DNA from: Hydractinia symbiolongicarpus
Lineage: Eukaryota; Cnidaria; Hydrozoa; Anthoathecata; Hydractiniidae
Assembly: GCF_029227915.1 (NCBI RefSeq)
Contig: NC_079886.1
Coordinates: 21,304,501-21,368,500, forward strand
Reading direction: 5' to 3'
DNA length: 64,000 nucleotides
Positions 35,011-46,700 of this stretch are shown here, one piece after another; the stretch's first letter is position 1, and the number at the start of each line of letters is the position of its first letter. The notes beneath the pieces were generated by a model. That model saw only the letters and a list, made by a program, of their open reading frames with translations, had not been told where the DNA came from and ran no database searches. Position numbers and translations under genes: made by a program.

Positions 35011-35516
35011 TTTCTGTCGTTTTCAATTATATTTGGACGTCAAGATATCCAAGATGATTTAAGATGTTGTTTTGACCTTCATTGCTTATAAACTTCACCT
35101 TCGCCATAAGCTCCATAAGTCACAAAAGTTTAAAATCAACGGTTCGTTTTACACCCCCTTTAATCACAGAGTTCTTTCTAGACCCACGTAAATCAGTTTT
35201 GCCCGAAATATTTTTTTAATTTAAATTTAGCTTTCAAAAATATCATGCTTGAACAACTTTTCGTTTATCTAGTAGAATATTATTCGTTCAGTTTTCTTAT
35301 GCCAGTAATGCTGATTGTGCTGCTCATGGTTCATCAATTTTTGCTGTCCATTTTGGTTCCGCTTGGGTTCCTTTTACAAGGTCACTTATTGATTCTTCAG
35401 TTCAATCAACCAAGCGAAAGTTTTTTCCGCAACCTATTTCCTGTACTTATCTCCTTTTTTTTTATTTCGCATAAAAAGCTTAATTGATAACACGTTCTGT
35501 TAAGTTTGATTCAACT

Positions 35517-36508
35517 ATGAAATATCTTACTTCTTTTTGTGCGATGTCACTACTTGCTGGGATATGTTGTTGGACTATTGGACCTCCAAAACGCTGGAAG
35601 ACAATGACGATAGACAAAAACATGAAAGTATCTGGCTATGTGTCATACCCCAAACTACCGAAGAACATAAGAGATAAATCATGTTTACGTATCAAACTTG
35701 TGACTGATGGAAAGAAACCAAGATTGCTTAATGAAATGATAAAAACTAAGATACCAGAAAAGGGCACAGGGTTTACAATGGCATTCCCTCCAGTAACTTT
35801 GACACGCGATGACGTCATGCATGTGTTTATAAGATGCATCTTAAATGTTGGATGGTGTTCAAACCATCAATTATACAATCCATCATATGACCACGACGAT
35901 TTGGTATCTAAGAATAACACAGGTTTTGTTGATCTGCAAGGAAACGCCAACGAAAACATTTATGGAGTGTCCCCTATGACTCTCACCTCACGTAATGAAT
36001 TTTTGTCAATTAAAAATTTTTTTGATTGTTTCTTTGTTTGTTGTTGTTGTTATTGTTGTTGTTGTTGTTGTTGTCGTAATTTTAATTTAAAGTACTTTCT
36101 ACTCAAAAATTTCCTGCAGACCAAAGTGCTTGGAAAATTACCTGTTTAAGACATCTAAATTCCACTTGAGAAGAGTTCTGGTTACTTTAGCAGCTTTTTA
36201 AGCAGCTTTACAAATATATCTGGATAAAATCGTCGTAAAAAAACTTTTCCAGAAATTAATCTCGAAATTTAAACAGCTACTGCAAATTATTTTTTATTTT
36301 AGTCAAGACATGCTCCACAAGATCTCTTGATGATGAAGAGGAAAAGAAACCAGAAGAAAACGGAGAAGAAGAAGAAAATGAAAATGAAGTGAATGAAAAA
36401 CCAAAGGAAGAAGGACAAGAAGAGACAGAGGAAAATGGAGTGGATGAAAAACCAGACGAAGAAGGAAAAGAAGAGAGAGAGGAAAATGAAGTGGAAGAGA
36501 AAAAGTAA
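35517..36508 (+). CDS. Secreted protein with acidic tail, duplicate copy 1
   Basis: Two exons, 35517-35991 and 36303-36508 (681 nt, 226 residues). The donor is C|GTAATG, the acceptor is after TTTTATTTTAG, and the phase matches. The signal peptide MKYLTSFCAMSLLAGICC is followed by a roughly 130-residue domain with VSGYVSYPKLPKNI, CLRIKLV, a FTMAFPPV strand and CILNVGWC. Exon 2 encodes a tail of mostly Glu and Lys in repeats near VNEKPKEEGQEE. The domain pattern recalls secreted YbaY/YscW-type (PF09619-like) beta-sandwich proteins seen in invertebrates, but this is a tentative recollection. Both copies keep the frame with few changes, which fits a recent duplication. Upstream, a hydrophobic 80-codon frame (35245-35487) is also duplicated and has no independent support. 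Confidence 0.6.
36040..36075 (+). repeat. (TTG)n microsatellite, copy 1
   Basis: TTG/TGT repeat in the intron, immediately after the exon 1 donor of the secreted-protein gene. Copy 2 has the same tract at about 43219-43256, with a C-to-T change near its end. Confidence 0.8.
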
Positions 36509-38485
36509 ACAATGTATGCAAAAACAATCCTCGGTGCTGCTAAAATGTTTCAATTTTTCCAATTTATAAATGTAGTTTTTAACCTACGATAAATTGATTT
36601 AAAATTTATTATTGGTCTTCCAGTGTAACCTTATTTTTAGGTAACTAAGACAAGGGATAACTATAGTGTGTAACTTTGTAAAAATTAACCCTTTGAATGC
36701 TACCTATTTTTCAAGGCACGTTTTAGTCCAAAAATAATTAGATTTCCAAAATTTAAAGGGAAAAGACTTAGATGACTTGTGTTTGGTATGGCTGGTTGGG
36801 TTAGCCAATCCTCTTTCTAAAACATGCAACTGGAAGAACAATTTTCATAACCACCTCTTCAGGAGTTATGGCAACCTAAAGGCGAATCTCCAATCACCAC
36901 AATACTCCGAGTTACTGAAATATTATAGCAAAAACGCATGTTAACATCCACCATTTTGAATTTTATTGTCTAGAAATTTATTGAACTAGTTGGTGGCCCG
37001 TGGAAAAATCCACGGTTTTCTCGTTCTTTTTATACCGCATTGCGTGCGTCATGCTACTTGCAGTATCATTTTGCGTGACAGACAGACAGACAGACTTATA
37101 CCGGTATTATAAAATAAATTGTGGTGCGCTTTTTCAGTATACTTCAACTTGCAACTCGCAAATCTTCCGGCAATCGTAGTAAAAAAGTGAATATCTTCTA
37201 GTGAAATTCGCGTTAGCTGTGGGATATTATGGAGCTTCACACAGAGAATACAAGTAATGTCTTTCGTACTCTAGATTCAAAAATGCAGGTTTATATACCA
37301 ACAACACGTGACACACAGTATAAAACACAGACTCGCTAACCACAGTACTAAACATAGAACATAAAATGGGACTGTTTTGCCCATTTTTAAATGTATATCT
37401 GCGTGTTCCGTTGTTATGGGCTAACATATAACTAATAGGAATGCTACTGACCTCAGCAGTTTTTTGCTGACCTCACCACAATATAGCTCTGTGGCAATAA
37501 CTAGCAAGAAAAAGTCCATTGCCATAAGTAATAATTTCGGTTATTTTTCAGTATTAGGTTCACACAATCTGATCTTGTGAAGCTCAGGATCATAGGTTAT
37601 CATAGGTTAAATTTAAACTTTTAGCTGTTCTAATTTTTTTATTGTCAGACAGTGCGACTGAGACACTATAAACACTGTTTAGCATGGCCACGCTTTATGG
37701 CTGCCTGGTATTGGCTAGTAGATAGTTTTTGAGAACTTATCTTTGTGCCAAATGTTGTAATTAGAGATAAATCCACAATGTTGCCTTCGTTTTGTTGGTA
37801 AATGATTCGGTCTGTACATTTTTCAAATTTGGCGTTCTTTTATAGGAAGCTGCTGTGAAAACATTTACTTTCGTTTCGTAAATTCGATTTTTTTTAAAAA
37901 AAATTACTTTAAAGTTCTCTTGGGGGGAGAGATTACTACACTAAAAAAAGAGCAGAAAAAAAGCTACTTTTTGAGAAGTGATAAGTTGATAATAAAAATG
38001 TCAGCATAATTTTTTCGTTAATGACTACGAATTGGCTACGAACTATGCAAGGTTACAGAAGTTTTCTCACCTAAAAGTCTATTGAAGTTAGTAAAATTAG
38101 CTATTATCCCACTAACCCATCCGTCCATCCAGCCCTCCTCCCCTGAACAGATCACTGGAGAAATGCTGTTATACTTCTCTTTAATAACATGCTATATTTC
38201 TAATGAAGTTTTACAAAGGATTAACTACTGACGTAACTGCCCAGTTGTTATTGGCAATGAAAAAATGACCTGCTTATCTTGGCAGCTTAATGATTTGATT
38301 TTGTCTGATTTTTCATATGGTTTGTTTTCCTGTTTATCCTTTGTTATTGCTGTGGGAGGTGACAAAAACCAAGAAACCTGGACAATCAATTTGCCACAAT
38401 AATTGTCTGTTTAAGTTCCGCCTTCAGAAGTAATAGTCGCTGTGGATCATCTATGTCCGAAAAAAAGACCATATCTGAGCATATA
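36509..38485. other. Duplicated non-coding DNA downstream of copy 1 gene
   Basis: No convincing gene. The segment is shared with copy 2 (43748-45907). It includes a short palindrome CCGTGGAAAAATCCACGG near 37009-37026 and a (CAGA)n tract near 37078-37096. Confidence 0.45.
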
Positions 38486-38490
38486 CTGGT

Positions 38491-40115
38491 CAGGGGCGGA
38501 TCCAGCATTTGTAACATGTCAGTCACTTTTTTTGCGAAGCAAAAAATAGCGCAGCAATTTGCTGCGCCCAGAACAGCTGGGGGTCATGGGGGGCGCTATA
38601 AGCCCCCCGGAAACTTTCGCTATTTTGAGCCTCTACGCACTATAAATGGCCTAATTAATGTCCAAATTATTAGCTCTGTTAGAGACGTATTTTGTTTCGA
38701 ATGGACAGCAAAATAACAAACAATCTTGTAAAGGGTTGCAAAAAAGTGTAGGAAAAATAAAAACAACGGTTTAAATTCATATATTTTAAAACTGTTTCGC
38801 CCAATATCAGGGCTCGTCAGCATGCCTAGGAAACAGCTAATAACGTAATATTAGCTATTCCAGACATGGACAGTCTGCTCCAATCAACCGAGTGCTATCA
38901 GCTGGAGCAAGCCGAACTCGGAAAAGGGGGGGGGGGGTTAAAGACAAGGAATTGATATAAAAATAGAAAGTTATTAAAGCCCCTGATAGGGGGCTCCTAG
39001 AACAGGTACTATCAGCCGGAGCAAGCTGAACCTGCAGAAAGATAACGACACAACGTAAACAAGAGGAAAGGGAATTTATTTTATATAAATGGTTACTATT
39101 TTTTTCAATTAGGAGTGGGTAAGATTTAATTATTTATTTATTTATTCATTGATTGTATAGTGGAAAAATTTATATTAATTCAAGTCTTCTTTTATCTTTA
39201 GCAAATTTATTTAAAACTTTATCAACATCTGGCACTATTTCTTTGTGAATATACATAAGTGCTAGCCCGTTGAGGCGTTCAGATACCATAGTAGTGCGAG
39301 TATAATTTTTAAGTTTTCTCATAGAAAATATATAAGTGTTAAAGATAACAAAAGAATATTATTTATCTCACCACAAAGCAATTGCAGAACTCCCTGGGTC
39401 TTTCCTCCACAATAACTTTGGAAAATAAACCTCTGCATTAAAATTTCGAGATATTGTTCCATCGTTTAAGCTTTGGTAAAGATCTTTGTGACACAAAGAT
39501 TTGATTTTTTTTAATGATTTCTCATAGATTTCTTGCATATACAAAAAATTATTACTTCTCATTTCAGCACGTATTCGGTCAAACATGTCGTAAGTCGCCA
39601 TGCTTTCTCGAAAAGAGAAACAATACGCCCTGATTACCTATTATAAAGTCCTGCATGCTTTCATTTGGTCCGAAAAGCCTTTGATTGCTTTCATTTGGTC
39701 CGAAAAGCCTTTGATTGCTTTCATTTGGTCCGAAAAAGCTCACCTAATTGCTTTCGTTTGGTCCGAAATTTTAATTACACGGTATCGGTTTATGAAAGCT
39801 TTAATTATTATAAGAAAATACAGGCTGAATCACACTTCGAATACCGTAAATATATGTCAAAGTCGTCAGTTTTTTGTAAACCAATCAGAATACGTTATTT
39901 CGGCCGGCAAGCCAATCAATTTGCATGAAAATTCTTCGGATGTCAGTCGCTTTTTGCCGTATCCATCAACTCAGTCACAGAAGAGGAAGGTCCGTAAAAT
40001 AAAGCTCAACGGACGCAGGGCCTGCGGGATCACAGTACCCTATTATTTTTTACGATTCTTAGTAAAAATTATGTCAGTCGCGTGACGGCGCTGACGTACA
40101 CTGGATCCGCCCCTG
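38491..40115 (-). mobile_element. hAT-like DNA transposon (5-bp target duplication), decayed
   Basis: Perfect 15-bp terminal inverted repeats CAGGGGCGGATCCAG (38491) and CTGGATCCGCCCCTG (ending 40115) are flanked by CTGGT on both sides (38486-38490, 40116-40120). Copy 2 of the duplication has the uninterrupted site (TATACTGGTTAAAA near 45898), proving the insertion and its boundaries. A minus-strand frame inside encodes a hAT dimerisation-domain relic. TIR type and 5-bp duplication suggest the hAT5-like group. An internal 33-bp tandem repeat lies at about 39658-39775. Confidence 0.85.
39170..39322 (-). pseudogene. hAT transposase C-terminal dimerisation fragment
   Basis: Fifty codons from ATG to a stop, reading MRKLKNYTRTTMVSERLNG, then LALMYIHKEI and VDKVLNKFAKDKRRLEL. 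The string ERLNGLALMYIHKEI is typical of the hAT C-terminal dimerisation region of ZMYM1-like transposases. The catalytic core is not recognisable nearby. An adjacent minus-strand frame (39368-39601) may be part of the same ruined gene. It lies inside the hAT-like element with matching orientation. Confidence 0.6.
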
Positions 40116-40120
40116 CTGGT

Positions 40121-42189
40121 TAAAAATGACTCAGCTTGTTTTTTCTTAGGCATTTTTCACAAATTTTTTTATTAGGCTAATTATGCGTAGAACGAAACGG
40201 AAAGGAAGAGAAAAGCTTCTGAGCATGCGTACTTTAAATTTTTACACCACGCGGCCTTTCTGCGGGAAAAAAGTGGAAAACAGCATTGAGACACTGCGTG
40301 TCCCACAACAACAATAATAACAACATGGAAATTTTTTTGGGATCCGTCCCCTGATATAACCAAAAACTATAGACACAAGTGGGCTAGCACGCGGCAAGCT
40401 GACTTTTTTAACAGGAAAAATAAAAGTTAACTTGTCCATGAAAATGTCCATATAAATTTTTTTTACTATATTTACGCTGCATAACTTTCTGTATCAACAG
40501 GTAACTTCCTAAACCATTTGAAAACGTGAAAAATGTGTTTTTGTCAGCTGGCTACTCAACAAGAAACTTTGGAGTAAATACTTGATTTTGTAAAGTTCGT
40601 TTATCCTAGATATACTCCATATCAAAAAAATACTACGTTAAAAATGTGTTACATCTTTGTTTTCGATTATTTCTTTCCTTCCCGCCTCGTTGATTATTTA
40701 CATCTTGCAGTCATTTTAAGATTTTTAACTGGCTGTCAGATCAAGCGACTATGAGCATTGTTTTGTAGAACGAACCGAGTTCCTGACATCTGCATGCTCA
40801 GTCCTTCATTGCTATATTTTATCGCATATGATCTGTAAAGGAAGCTTTTTCCCATTGAGTAAAGGTAAAGAATTTATTTACGGGAATTTAATTCACGTAA
40901 AATATAAAAATTGATAATCGCACTTGTATATGTGACTGGCCACTTTTGATATTGCACTGTGAACAAACGTAGAGACCGAGGTTGCATTGCCTGTACTGCT
41001 TGATCTAAAGATTTGTATATACAGATATATGACAATGTAATAAGTTAGAAGATGAACAATCCTGGCGCAATACGAATGACAGAGAAAGAAAAACATGTTG
41101 GTGTTCTCACCTTTAACGATCTAAGAACTTCATCAACATTCAAATTCAAGCCTAGTTTTAAGTGTATATGGGTTATTGTTTAACCAAACCTTTATATAGT
41201 TAGGTAGCTTATAGAAGTAGATCTACGGCTTGGTTTCTAAGGAAAAACAACAAAGTAGAAGTAACTTCAGGGAAATTCACTTGCTGCTGAAGAAACCAAT
41301 AAACTTTCGTTATAAGGAAAACACAATTTTGGCTGAGCTAAATCTTTCTTACGTTTAGACTGAGCTGCTGCTCATTTGTCGCTTGTTGACGAACTACTTC
41401 AGAAGATCCAATTACTGTGTTTACTTGATATGTCAGGGCGCGGCAATGGAAGCTAAACTCTCTTTTAATCATGCTTATTGTTGTATAAAACCAAGAAGGA
41501 CAAAAACAGAAAAAGGAAAGTTTCGGAAACACATTCCTGTCTTTTGTAATTCCTGTTTGCTGCCAAACTGAATGACCAAAAACATTTTAATTCTAAATAC
41601 TTTGGCAAAACTGTTATAAAGAACAACCCATCCCCTATTCTTCATGAAAAAGTACGTTTTGACAAGCTTTTGAGTATAATATTTATTTCGTTTCATATCT
41701 TCCTCAGTTGGCCCAAGAAGCTGCATTTCTTAATTAGCGAACATTTGTCACATAATAAAAATTTGAGTGGACGGAAACACAGCGGAAGGAATATAACAGG
41801 ACGGCTGTTAGTTGGGATCAAGCCATAGTACTGTTCAAAGCCCTTACTTATGGATGTCATCCATAAGTAAGGGCTTTGAACGAGAAATAAATCCCTAACG
41901 AATCGAAAATCTGTTTTTTATTTTGCTTCGCCTTATTCTCTCAATGTGAATTCAATTAACCGATTTTGGCCTGACCTGTTTTATGTTGGGCAGTATACAT
42001 ACGTCATTAAACACAAACACTGTCAAGGTTGTTTCCAGGTATTACTATACTATGCTCTTCTGTAATGGTTTGACCGTAGCGCTAGAAGTTATAGCGCACA
42101 AACCCTTTCAAGGTTGTTTCTAGTTATTGATAAAAATTATAGGCGTTTGGTATAAATGTCGGTTTTATATGGTCGGAAGAATCTTTACG
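40121..42189. other. Duplicated non-coding DNA, copy 1 right part
   Basis: No gene firmly supported. Exon-like open segments on the minus strand (for example 40736-40832 and 40926-41007) are shared with copy 2 and are described under findings. The perfect palindrome at 41833-41881 lies here. Confidence 0.4.
41833..41881. repeat. Perfect 49-nt palindrome, copy 1
   Basis: Two 24-nt arms, GTTCAAAGCCCTTACTTATG followed by GATG and its exact complement, separated by a single T. It would form an uninterrupted 24-bp stem (minus loop-closing bases). Identical in copy 2. Confidence 0.95.
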
Positions 42190-42695
42190 TTTCTGTCGTT
42201 TTCAATTATATTTGGGCGTTAAGATATCCAAGATGATTTAAGATGTTGTTTTGATCTTCATTGCTTATAAACTTCACCTTCGCCATAAGCTCCATAAGTC
42301 ACAAAAGTTTAAAATCAACGGTTCGTTTTACACCCCCTTTAATCACAGAGTTCTTTCTAGACCCACGTAAATCAGTTTTGCCCGAAATATTTTTTTAATT
42401 TAAATTTAGCTTTCAAAAATATCATGCTTGAACAACTTTTCGTTTATCTAGTAGAATATTATTCGTTTAGTTTTCTGATGCCCGTAATGCTGATTGTGCT
42501 GCTTATGGTTCATCAATTTTTGCTGTCCATTTTGGTTCCGCTTGGGTTCCTTTTACAAGGTCACTTATTGATTCTTCAGTTCAATCAACCAAGCGAAAGT
42601 TATTTCCGCAACCTATTTCCTGTACTTATCTCCTTTTTTTTTATTTCGCATAAAAAGCTTAATTGATAACACGTTCTGTTAAGTTTGATTCAACT

Positions 42696-43231
42696 ATGAA
42701 ATATCTTACTTCTCTTTGTGCTATGTCACTACTTGCTGGGATATGTTGTTGGACTATTGGACCTCCAAAACGCTGGAAGACAATGACGATAGATAAAAAC
42801 ATGAAGGTATCTGGCTATGTGTCATACCCCAAACTACCGAAGAACATAAGAGATAAATCATGTTTACGTATCAAACTTGTGACTGATGGAAAGAAACCAA
42901 GATTGCTTAATGAAATGATAAAAACTAAGATACCAGAAAAGGGCACAGGGTTTACAATGGCATTCCCTCCAGTAACTTTGACACGCGATGACGTCATGCA
43001 TGTGTTTATAAGATGCATCTTAAATGTTGGATGGTGTTCAAACCATCAATTATACAATCCATCATATGACCACGACGATTTGGTATCTAAAAATAACACA
43101 GGTTTTGTTGATCTGCAAGGAAACGCCAACGAAAACATTTATGGAGTGTCCCCTATGACTCTCACCTCACGTAATGAATTTTTGTCAATTAAAAATTTTT
43201 TTGATTGTTTCTTTGTTTGTTGTTGTTGTTA

Positions 43232-43263
<32 letters not shown>

Positions 43264-43747
43264 ATTTAAAGTACTTTCTACTCAAAAATTTCCTGCAGAC
43301 CAAAGTGCTTGGAAAATTACTTGTTTAAGCATAGTCACAAGTTTAGTCTCTTTCTTTCTCTCTTTCTTATGACTATGGTTTAAGACATCTAAATTCCACT
43401 TGAGAAGAGTTCTGGTTACTTTAGCAGCTTTTTAAGCAGCTTTACAAATATATCTGGATAAAATCGTCGTAAAAAAATTCAACTTTTCCAGAAATTAATC
43501 TCGAAATTTAAACAGCTACTGCAAATTATTTTTTATTTTAGTCAAGACATGCTCCACAAGATCTCTTGATGATGAAGAGGAAAAGAAACCAGAAGAAAAC
43601 GGAAAAGAAGAAGAAAATGTAAATGAAGTGAATGAAAAACCAAAGGAAGAAGGACAAGAAGAGACAGAGGAAAATGGAGTGGATGAAAAACCAGATGAAG
43701 AAGGAAAAGAAGAGAGAGAGGAAAATGAAGTGGAAGAGAAAAAGTAA
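42696..43747 (+). CDS. Secreted protein with acidic tail, duplicate copy 2
   Basis: Exons 42696-43170 and 43542-43747, the same structure as the gene at 35517-36508 and the same length (226 residues). In exon 1 the only change noticed is Phe7 to Leu in the signal peptide. In exon 2 a Glu becomes Lys (ENGKEEE) and another becomes Val (ENVNEV). The conserved frame and splice sites suggest both copies can be expressed. The intron carries the 48-bp MITE, well away from the splice sites. Function as for copy 1: unknown secreted domain, tentatively YbaY/YscW-like. Confidence 0.6.
43330..43377 (+). mobile_element. 48-bp miniature inverted-repeat element
   Basis: Ends CATAGTCA and TGACTATG are perfect 8-bp inverted repeats; the middle is a CTTT-rich run. 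It is flanked by GTTTAAG at 43323-43329 and 43378-43384, while copy 1 has a single GTTTAAG at the matching site (near 36144-36150). This is an insertion with a 7-bp target duplication that occurred after the segmental duplication. Confidence 0.85.
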
Positions 43748-46700
43748 ACAATGTATGCAAAAATAATCCTCGGTGCTGCGAAAATGTTTCAATTTTTCCA
43801 ATTTATAAATGTAGTTTTTAACCTACGATAAATTGATTTAAAATTTATTATTGGTCTTCCAGTGTAACCTTATTTTTAGGTAACTAAGACAAGGGATAAC
43901 TATAGTGTGTAACTTTGTAAAAAATTTATCCTTTGAATTCTACCTATTTTTCAAGGCACGTTTTAGTCTAAAAGTAATTAGATTTCCAAAATTTAAAGGG
44001 AAAAGACTTAGATGACTTGTGTTTGGTATGGCTGGTTGGGTTAGCCAATCCTCTTTCTAAAACATGCAACTGGAAGAATAATTTTCATAACCACCTCTTC
44101 AGGAGTTATGGCAATCTAAAGGCGAATCCCCAATCACCACAATACTCCGAGTTACTGAAATATTTTAGTAAAAACAAGTAACGCATGTTAACATCCGCCA
44201 TTTTGAATTTTAAAAAATTGTCTAGAAATTTATTGAACTAGTTGGTGGCCTGTGGAAAAATCCACGGTTTTCTCGTTCTTTTATACCGCATGATACTTGC
44301 GGTATCATTTTGCGTGACAGACAGACAGACGTATACCGGTATTATAAAATAAATTGTGGTGCGCTTTTTCAGTACACTTCAACTTTGTCGCAAATCTTCC
44401 GGCAATTGTGGTAAAAAAAATAGTGAATATCTTGTAGTGAAAATTCGCCTTAGCTGTGGGATACTATGGAGCTTCACACAGAGAATACAAGTAATGTCTT
44501 TCGTATTATATGCTCAACATAAACCAACTCTAGATACAAAAATACAGGTTTATATACCAACAACACGTGACACACAGTATAAAACACAGACTCACGAACC
44601 ACAGTACTAAACATAGAACATAAAATGGGACTGTTTTGCCAATTTTTGAATGTATATCTGCGTGTTCCGTTGTTATGGGTTAACAAATAACTAATGAAAA
44701 CGCTACTGACGTCAGCAGTTTTTTGCTGACCTCATCACATATAGCTTTGTGGCAATAACAAGCAAGAAACCGCGATTAGTTTGAAATCTCATAACAAATG
44801 TCGGCGTACATGTTCCAATCAAAAATAATAATGTCAAATACCGATCTACAATCAGCAGGAATATATGTTGACACATCATCGCAAATTTTAAAGTCCGTTG
44901 CCATAAGTAATAATTTCGGTCATTTTTCAGTATTAGGTTCACACAATCTGATCTTGTGAAGCAACGGACTCAGGATCATAGGTTAAATTTAAACTCTTTA
45001 GCTGTTCTAATTTTTTTATTGTCAGACAGTGCGACTGAGACACTATAAACACTGTTTAGCATGGCCACGCTTTATGGCTGCCTGGTATTGGCTAGTGGAT
45101 AGTTTTTGAGAACTTATCTTTGTGCCAAATGTTGTAATTAAAGATAAATCCACAATATTGCCTTCGTTTTGTTGGTGAATGTTTCCGGTCTGTACATTTT
45201 TCAAATTTGGCGTTTTTTTATAGGAAGCTGCTGTGAAAACATTTACTTTCGTTTCGTAAATTCGATTTTCTCTCTTTTCTTTTGTTTTTGTATTTATTTT
45301 TTTTTTTTGGGGGGGGGGGGGGGGAGAGATTACTATGCTAAAAAGAGACCAGAAAAAAGAAGCTACTTTTTTGAAAAGTGATAAGTTGAAAATAAAAACG
45401 TCAGCATAATTTTTGTTACTGACAAATTGCTTGCATTATTTTGGCTACGAACTATGCCAGGTTTGATAGTTACAGAAGTTATCCCACCCTAAAATCTATT
45501 GAAGTTGGTAAAATTAACTATCATCCCACTAACCCATCCGTCCACCCACCCTCCTCCCCTGAACAGACCACTGGAGAAATGCTGTTATACTTCTTTTTAA
45601 TAACATGCTACATTTCTAATGAAGTTTTATAAAGGGTTAACTACTGACGTAACTGGACAGTTCCTATTGGCAATGAAAAAATGGTCTGCTTATCTTGGCA
45701 GCCTAATGATTTGATTTTATCTGATTTTTCATATGGTTTGTTTTCCTGTTTACCCTTTGTTATTGCTGTGGGAGGTGACAAAAATTAAGAAACCTGGAAA
45801 ATCAGTTTGCCACAATAATTGTCTGTTTAAGTTCCGCCTTCAGAAGTAATAGTCGCTGTGAATCATCTATGTCCGAAAAAAAGACCACATCTGAGCATAT
45901 ACTGGTTAAAAATGACTCAGCTTGTTTTTTCTTAGGGATTTTTCACAATTTTTTTTATTAGGCTAATTATGCGTGGAACGAAACGGAAAGGAACAGAAAA
46001 GCTTCTGAGCATGCGTACTTTAAATTTTTACACCACGCGGGTGTAAAAATTTTTCTTTCCATGCCATTCCGGGGAAAGTAGAATATACTTCAACGTTTTC
46101 TTTCCGTTCTGTGCGGAAACGACAATCAGTTAGCAAATTAGATTATTTTATTTATTTATTTAATATAAAGTGGAAATTACAAGCGGAAAATTTTCTGTTC
46201 CGTTCTGTTAAGTTTCTGCCCGTCCTTTCCGCGGGAAAAAAGTGGAAAACAGCATTCAGACACTGCGTGTCCCACAACAACAATAATAACAACATGGAAA
46301 TTTCTTTTGGGATCCGTCCCCTGACATAAACAAAAACTATAGACACAAGTGGGCTAGCACGCGGCAAGCTGACTTTTTTAACAGGAAAAATAAAAGTTAA
46401 CTTGTCCATGAAAATGTCCATATAAATTTCATTTACTATATTTACGCTGCATAACTTTCTGTATCAACAGGTAACTTCCTAAACCATTTGAAAACGTGAA
46501 AACATGTGTTTTTGTCAGCTGGCTACTCAACAAGAAACTTTGGAGTAAATACTTGATTTTGTAAAGTTCGTTTATCGTAGATATACTCCATATAAAAAAA
46601 GACTACGTTAAAAATGTGTTACATCTTTGTTTTCGATTTTTTCTTTTCTTCCCGCCTCGTTGATTATTTACATCTTGCAGTCATTTTAAGATTTTTAACT

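Larger units (their letters stand above)
35011..42189 (+). repeat. Segmental tandem duplication, copy 1 (7179 bp)
   Basis: Matches 42190-48155 closely along its length apart from indels. The junction is sharp: similarity starts at TTTCTGTCGTTTTC in both copies (35011 and 42190). The copy ends GGAAGAATCTTTACG where copy 2 ends GGAAGAATCTTTCCG. Copy 1 is longer because of a 1.6-kb hAT-like insertion at 38491-40115, and lacks about 100 bp present in copy 2 near 44779-44895 and about 190 bp near 46040-46230. Confidence 0.9.

Noticed and set aside
35245-35487. Hydrophobic 80-codon frame (also 42424-42666)
   Set aside because: Conservation between copies is explained by recent duplication; no domain, and it lies just upstream of a well-supported signal-peptide gene. 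Not excluded, but unsupported.
36299-36562. Minus-strand Phe/Leu-rich frames (also 43538-43801)
   Set aside because: Antisense of the Glu/Lys-rich exon 2 of the secreted-protein genes.
41475-41726. 83-codon minus-strand frame starting MQLLGPTEED (also 47435-47692)
   Set aside because: Open in both copies but with no recognisable domain, and splice phases to neighbouring open stretches did not work out; left as unproven.
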